A stretch of DNA of 64,000 nt from Methanolinea sp. (GTDB lineage: Archaea > Halobacteriota > Methanomicrobia > Methanomicrobiales > Methanospirillaceae): contig JASEES010000006.1 of the NCBI GenBank assembly GCA_030019395.1, positions 18,653 through 82,652 on the forward strand, in the 5' to 3' direction. The translations under genes were made by a program, and so were the position numbers. The notes below the pieces were generated by a model that worked only from the letters and a program-made list of their open reading frames with translations, was not told the origin of the DNA and did not search any database. Shown piece after piece: positions 60,530-64,000 of this stretch (position 1 is the stretch's first letter; each line of letters starts with the position of its first letter).

Positions 60530-61955
60530 CCCTAACTCTTTTTTCATCCATTCTCAAAGCACATTCCAAATCAACAAAAATCCCATTGCATCACTGCCTT
60601 TTGAATACTCAAAAAGAATCCCAACATCCTCTTTACAATTCAAACCCTCTCCACATTCACCCCCTTAGCAAAAACTAAAAACCCTCTCCACCTCATGCTC
60701 TTTCAATGTGACCGGTCGTGCAGCCTTCCCTTTTCACTGATAGGTCACATTGAAATGAAAAACGTTATTCAGAGGATTAAATACCGGACGCCACGTTTTT
60801 AATGGACAGGCGTTTTCCATCTGCCCGGATAACGGCAGACATTGGATCGTATCGAATGGGAACATCTACAGAGAGGATTCACCATGTGCAGAATAGCGGG
60901 CTCCCCCCTAAATGACTTCGCCTACCAAAGCTTCGACATCCAGAGGGAGCTTGACATTACCAATATGCAGGAGTCATTCACCTCGTATTCGTGGAATCTT
61001 TGGAATCCCGAAAAACGGCCTAATGGTTGAGAACTCGTCTATCCCTCGCCCGAACCCTTTCACCCCCCTGCCAGAAGGAAACCGATTTGCAAATGCCAAT
61101 CCCGACAAAGCACTGTGCCAGTCTCACGACCCCGATACTCCCGGGTGTGATCCGGACCTCTTCCCATCCACCTGCCGTCAGGAACACCGGGTGGTATCGT
61201 GCGAAGAATACTTCCGCACCTTCCGCAGCTCTTCACCACCTGCGGAAGTCTTTGATTCCGATGCAAAAGCCTCTGATTCCCAAAATAATGTATATATAAT
61301 ATATACTTTTTTTAGTACTCTCATATACTTCCACAAATAGAGACACACACATACCCCTGATCGTCGTGCACTCCACGCCTCTCTCTCTGACCAAAGTGCG
61401 GAAGGTGCGGAAGTGTCCATGAGAGAAAACAGAGAATGAGCCTTCAATAGAAAAATCCGGTCTGAAAAAGTCCCCGTTTTCACTTCCATACAGCCCTTTA
61501 GCAGGTGAAGTGCAGAGAAGTGCTGGAGGATAGGGTGTTCTTCCTGCCCGGATCGATGCCCATGATGACAAGCCCCCCGGCCGCCCGGAGAGGATCCCCG
61601 GCTTCGTGTTTGGGTGAATCCGACCGGCCTGTGCAGTAAGCACGAGCACGACCGGGAAGTGATCGGGAAGGTCCGGCAACCCTATGCGGCATGGACACCC
61701 TTGTGGTCGGTCCCCCCGTTTCCATCTCTTCGGCATTTCGCGTGGGTCGTTGTGATAGGAAGATGAGAGGGTCTTCTCCAGCCCGCCGGCCCGCAAAGCC
61801 CATACCCCCGTAATGGTTGCTGGGAATTGGTATGGAGACGACAATTTTTCCCAATAGCATGAAAAAAAGGAGAATGCGGAAAATACCGCCCCCATCCACA
61901 TCTATATATACATTCCGCTCCCATGCTTACCCGCAGGACAAAAACTGCATAGGTA
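60530..61955. other. Long non-coding or decayed stretch
   Basis: No convincing gene was found in 1.4 kb. An 18-bp perfect inverted repeat (ACTTCCGCACCTTCCGCA at 61210-61227 and its complement at 61397-61414) brackets an AT-rich core with the run TATATATAATATATAC at about 61290-61306. A TATA box at 61902-61910 (CTATATATA) serves the next small gene. Frames of 60-220 codons exist on both strands but show no recognisable protein features. Confidence 0.45.
61210..61414. repeat. 18-bp inverted repeat around an AT-rich core
   Basis: The arms at 61210-61227 and 61397-61414 are exact complements. A further GCGGAAG half-copy lies at 61242-61248. The 169-base interior is AT-rich, and the arms contain TTCCGCA twice each. 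This resembles a plasmid or virus origin, or repeats bound by an initiator, but it is undefined. Confidence 0.6.
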
Positions 61956-61961
61956 ATGGAA

Positions 61962-62126
61962 ATGGATGACAGAGGTTTTAGGGGAGGGTTCAACCGGCCC
62001 CGGACAATGACAAAGACCGTTTGTGCGGACTGTGGAAAGGAATGCGAAGTACCGTTCGTCCCCACCGAAGGAAGGCCGGTATACTGCCGGGAGTGCCTGC
62101 CAAAGCACAGGAAGCCCCGGTACTAG
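61962..62126 (+). CDS. CxxC-x17-CxxC zinc protein (54 aa)
   Basis: The short protein has an Arg/Gly-rich head (MDDRGFRGGFNRPR) and then CADC, 17 residues and CREC, ending KHRKPRY. This is the CxxC-x17-CxxC domain found in small archaeal proteins, probably a zinc ribbon with an RNA-binding RG tail. An upstream ATG at 61956 is in frame. A TATA box at 61902-61910 supports the position. Confidence 0.85.
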   Translation: MDDRGFRGGFNRPRTMTKTVCADCGKECEVPFVPTEGRPVYCRECLPKHRKPRY

Positions 62127-62500
62127 GACTCTCACTTTTTTTCGTTGTTTCACGACCGGATGGCAGTCCCTTTTGAGGGGCTTTTTCGATCTTTGTATTT
62201 TTGAGTGGACAATAACGAACCGGTGCTGGATCGATCGTCCACTCACCCATGGAGAGTATATCCCTTCCTTCCGGTCCCCGGGAACACCCGGTTGCCGGAC
62301 GGGAAACCGCAGCACCGAAACAAAAGCGAAAAGAATGTTCCGGGAAAGAGAGCAGGGACATGGTCACCTGACCGGAAGCGGCAGATCCTTTCGTGCCGTC
62401 GCCAGGAGGGGAGGGTGCCAGGAAGGTGGTCACCAGACCCCATTCCTGAAAAAATAAGACGAAACGGGGACAACAGAACTGCATCCATCGGAATGGGGGA
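62127..62500. other. Intergenic region
   Basis: It starts with T-rich sequence (TTTTTTTCG at about 62136), likely a terminator for the CxxC gene. No gene is seen before the permease at 62501. Confidence 0.4.
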
Positions 62501-63799
62501 GTGATCACCATCGCGAAGAAAAACCCGGTGCAGCCGGGCGGTCTTGCCCGCCGCCTGGGTTTCTGGGAAGTGACCCTCTCGGGGGTGGGCATCATCCTCG
62601 GCGCCGGGATATATGCCCTGATCGGGGCTGCTGCCGGGAGTGCAGGGAATGCAGTCTGGCTCTCGTTTGGGGCTGCAGCCCTCGTTGCGTTTTTCACGGC
62701 CCTTTCCTACATGGAGCTTGCGTCCATGATGCCTGCCGTCGGGGCGGAATACGAGTACTGCGCCCGGGCGGTCGGGAAACGCGTGGCGATGGTGATCGGG
62801 TGGCTGATCATCTTTTCCGGTATCCTCGGGGCAGCGACGGTGTCGCTTGGGTTCGCCGGGTACCTGGAAAGCCTCCTTTCCGTCCCTCACCTCCCTGCCG
62901 CATTCGCGCTCCTCGCGGCCCTGACCGCTCTCCTCCTCGTCGGGGTGAAGGAGAGTGCCCTCGTTGCCGTTGCGTTTACCCTCGTCGAGGTGGGGGGACT
63001 CCTCCTCGTCATCATCGCGGGCATCCCGTACCTCGGGAAGGTGGACTATCTTGAGATGCCATCCGGAATACCGGGAGTCCTCTCGGCCGCAGCCCTGGTC
63101 TTTTTTGCATACCAGGGGTTCGAGGAGATGGTCAAGTTCTCGGAGGAGACGCATCGGCCGGAAAAGACGATCCCCCTTGCCCTTATCGTTGCCCTCGGGA
63201 TCTCGACGGCACTCTACATGCTGGTCTGCGTCTCGGCCGTGAGTGTTACCGGCTGGCAAGTCCTCTCGTCATCACCGGCACCCTTTGCAGCGGTGGCATC
63301 CACCGCATGGGGTGCCGATGCTTCTCTCCTCATCTCCGTGATAGCGCTGTTTGCAACGGCAAACACCGCCCTCATGATGATGTTTGCCTCCTCGCGGATC
63401 TCGTACGGGATGGCCCGGGCAGGTTCCCTCCCGCCGGCCCTTGCATTCGTCCATCCCGAAAGAAAGACACCCTGGATAACGAGCATCCTCGTCGGGGCCG
63501 GTGCCCTGCTCTTCGTGTCGGCCGGGAATATTGCCTTTGTCGCAAATGTCTCGAACTTCACCCTCTTTGTCACGTTCATCGTGGTGAACCTCTCGGTCAT
63601 TGTCCTCCGTTTCCGGGAGCCACGTGCCAGGCGGCCTTTTTCCGTTCCGGGAAGGGTGGGGCGGTTCCCCATCGCCCCGCTGCTTGGAATGGTCTCCTGT
63701 GCCCTCCTCCTGCTCCAGCTCGAACCTGCCGTCCTTGGCCTCGGGGCTCTCGTGACCGGGGCAGGTATTGTCGTTGCCGTCGTATTCGGGAAAAAGTGA
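62501..63799 (+). CDS. APC-superfamily amino acid/polyamine permease
   Basis: The 432 residues have about twelve membrane helices. The first helix carries LSGVGIILGAGIYALIG, and the conserved FFAYQGFEEMVKFSEE follows helix 5. It would import an amino acid or amine by ion symport; the substrate is not predictable. It starts at GTG 62501. It is followed by another copy of the ~180-bp repeat. Confidence 0.9.
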   Translation: MITIAKKNPVQPGGLARRLGFWEVTLSGVGIILGAGIYALIGAAAGSAGNAVWLSFGAAALVAFFTALSYMELASMMPAVGAEYEYCARAVGKRVAMVIGWLIIFSGILGAATVSLGFAGYLESLLSVPHLPAAFALLAALTALLLVGVKESALVAVAFTLVEVGGLLLVIIAGIPYLGKVDYLEMPSGIPGVLSAAALVFFAYQGFEEMVKFSEETHRPEKTIPLALIVALGISTALYMLVCVSAVSVTGWQVLSSSPAPFAAVASTAWGADASLLISVIALFATANTALMMMFASSRISYGMARAGSLPPALAFVHPERKTPWITSILVGAGALLFVSAGNIAFVANVSNFTLFVTFIVVNLSVIVLRFREPRARRPFSVPGRVGRFPIAPLLGMVSCALLLLQLEPAVLGLGALVTGAGIVVAVVFGKK

Positions 63800-63811
63800 G
63801 GCGAGTCCCTA

Positions 63812-64000
63812 TGCTGGCCGGAGGGGAAGGACGCTACCGGACATTCTTGGAGGGAGTGCCGCAGCGACCGAGGGTTGATTGTCATCAGCGAACCGGAGGG
63901 GAAGGACGCCTCCGGACCTCCTCATGTGAAGATAGGGTGCGGGCAGGGTTGATCGGGCTTTCTGTCATGTCCTTTTCCCCAGCACTGGCCCTATCGCCAC
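63812..64000. repeat. ~180-bp repeat copies reaching the window edge (R6-R7)
   Basis: R6 (about 63812-63935) contains the short form with GTGCCGCAGCGACCGAGGG. R7 (about 63936-64000) contains GGGCAGGGTTGATCGGG, then CAGCACTGGCCCTATCGCCA, and runs off the window. The arms of the long hairpin are altered to CCGGAGG/CCTCCGG separated by GGAAGGACG. Confidence 0.75.

Noticed and set aside
60842..61340. Frames of 62 and 142 codons in the gene-poor stretch
   Set aside because: No domain pattern, no ribosome-binding site, Ser/Pro/Arg-rich shadow composition.

Overview
The window looks like chromosome of a high-GC methanogenic archaeon of the order Methanomicrobiales. This is inferred from gene content, not from a database match. 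The supporting genes are YcaO and TfuA (thioglycine maturation of methyl-coenzyme M reductase), glycerol-1-phosphate dehydrogenase, geranylgeranyl reductase with its ferredoxin, archaeal GINS, primase PriS, endonuclease Q, aIF2-alpha, Nop10, L44e, S27e, and archaeal TATA boxes, several of them serving apparently leaderless genes.

Region 1-5870 is an accessory segment resembling a provirus or plasmid remnant. It holds a terminase-small-subunit-like gene in a tightly overlapped run (280-2220), a small AbrB-like regulator facing a 181-aa gene across a short operator-rich bidirectional promoter (2519-2786), a cascade of tiny overlapping genes (3334-4312), a lipoprotein, and an 88-residue protein with 16 cysteines behind a structured leader. 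It ends at a tRNA-Gln gene with an A-G mismatch in its anticodon stem. Region 6234-9743 carries minus-strand genes: a transporter, a conserved protein, a small secreted repeat protein and a secreted or membrane-anchored winged-helix protein.

Region 10181-34233 is housekeeping: folate cyclo-ligase, SerS, a heat-shock pair (Cdc48, Hsp20), FBP aldolase/phosphatase, an Lsm protein, ThiC, an operon of radical SAM activase, UPF0200 kinase, TIM-barrel protein and RNase Z, a RecJ-like DHH protein, stomatin/NfeD, a DUF89 phosphatase, tRNA-Pro, a Roadblock/receiver pair, YcaO/TfuA, a site-2 protease, RNase HII and TrkA. Region 34222-42634 is a long minus-strand cluster joining tRNA modification (Elp3), replication (PriS, GINS), translation (L44e, S27e, aIF2-alpha), rRNA pseudouridylation (Nop10), proteasome assembly (PAC2), DNA repair (EndoQ) and lipid reduction (ferredoxin, GGR). 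Region 42652-53757 continues with ADP-ribosylglycohydrolase, UPF0179, G1P dehydrogenase, DUF63, SpoIIM, ProS, a TPR protein, a HerA-like ATPase, ThiD and a PAS histidine kinase.

The most striking protein is at 53955-55622: a degenerate receiver, two PAS domains and a C-terminal DisA_N diadenylate cyclase domain. This is a candidate sensor-coupled c-di-AMP synthase, convergent with a small PAS/histidine kinase. Beyond it are a DEAD-box helicase and a potassium channel. Region 57980-64000 is gene-poor: several copies of a structured repeat of about 180 bp, a hicB gene with a decayed hicA, a type IV pilin, a long non-coding stretch with an 18-bp inverted repeat, a CxxC-x17-CxxC protein and an APC permease.
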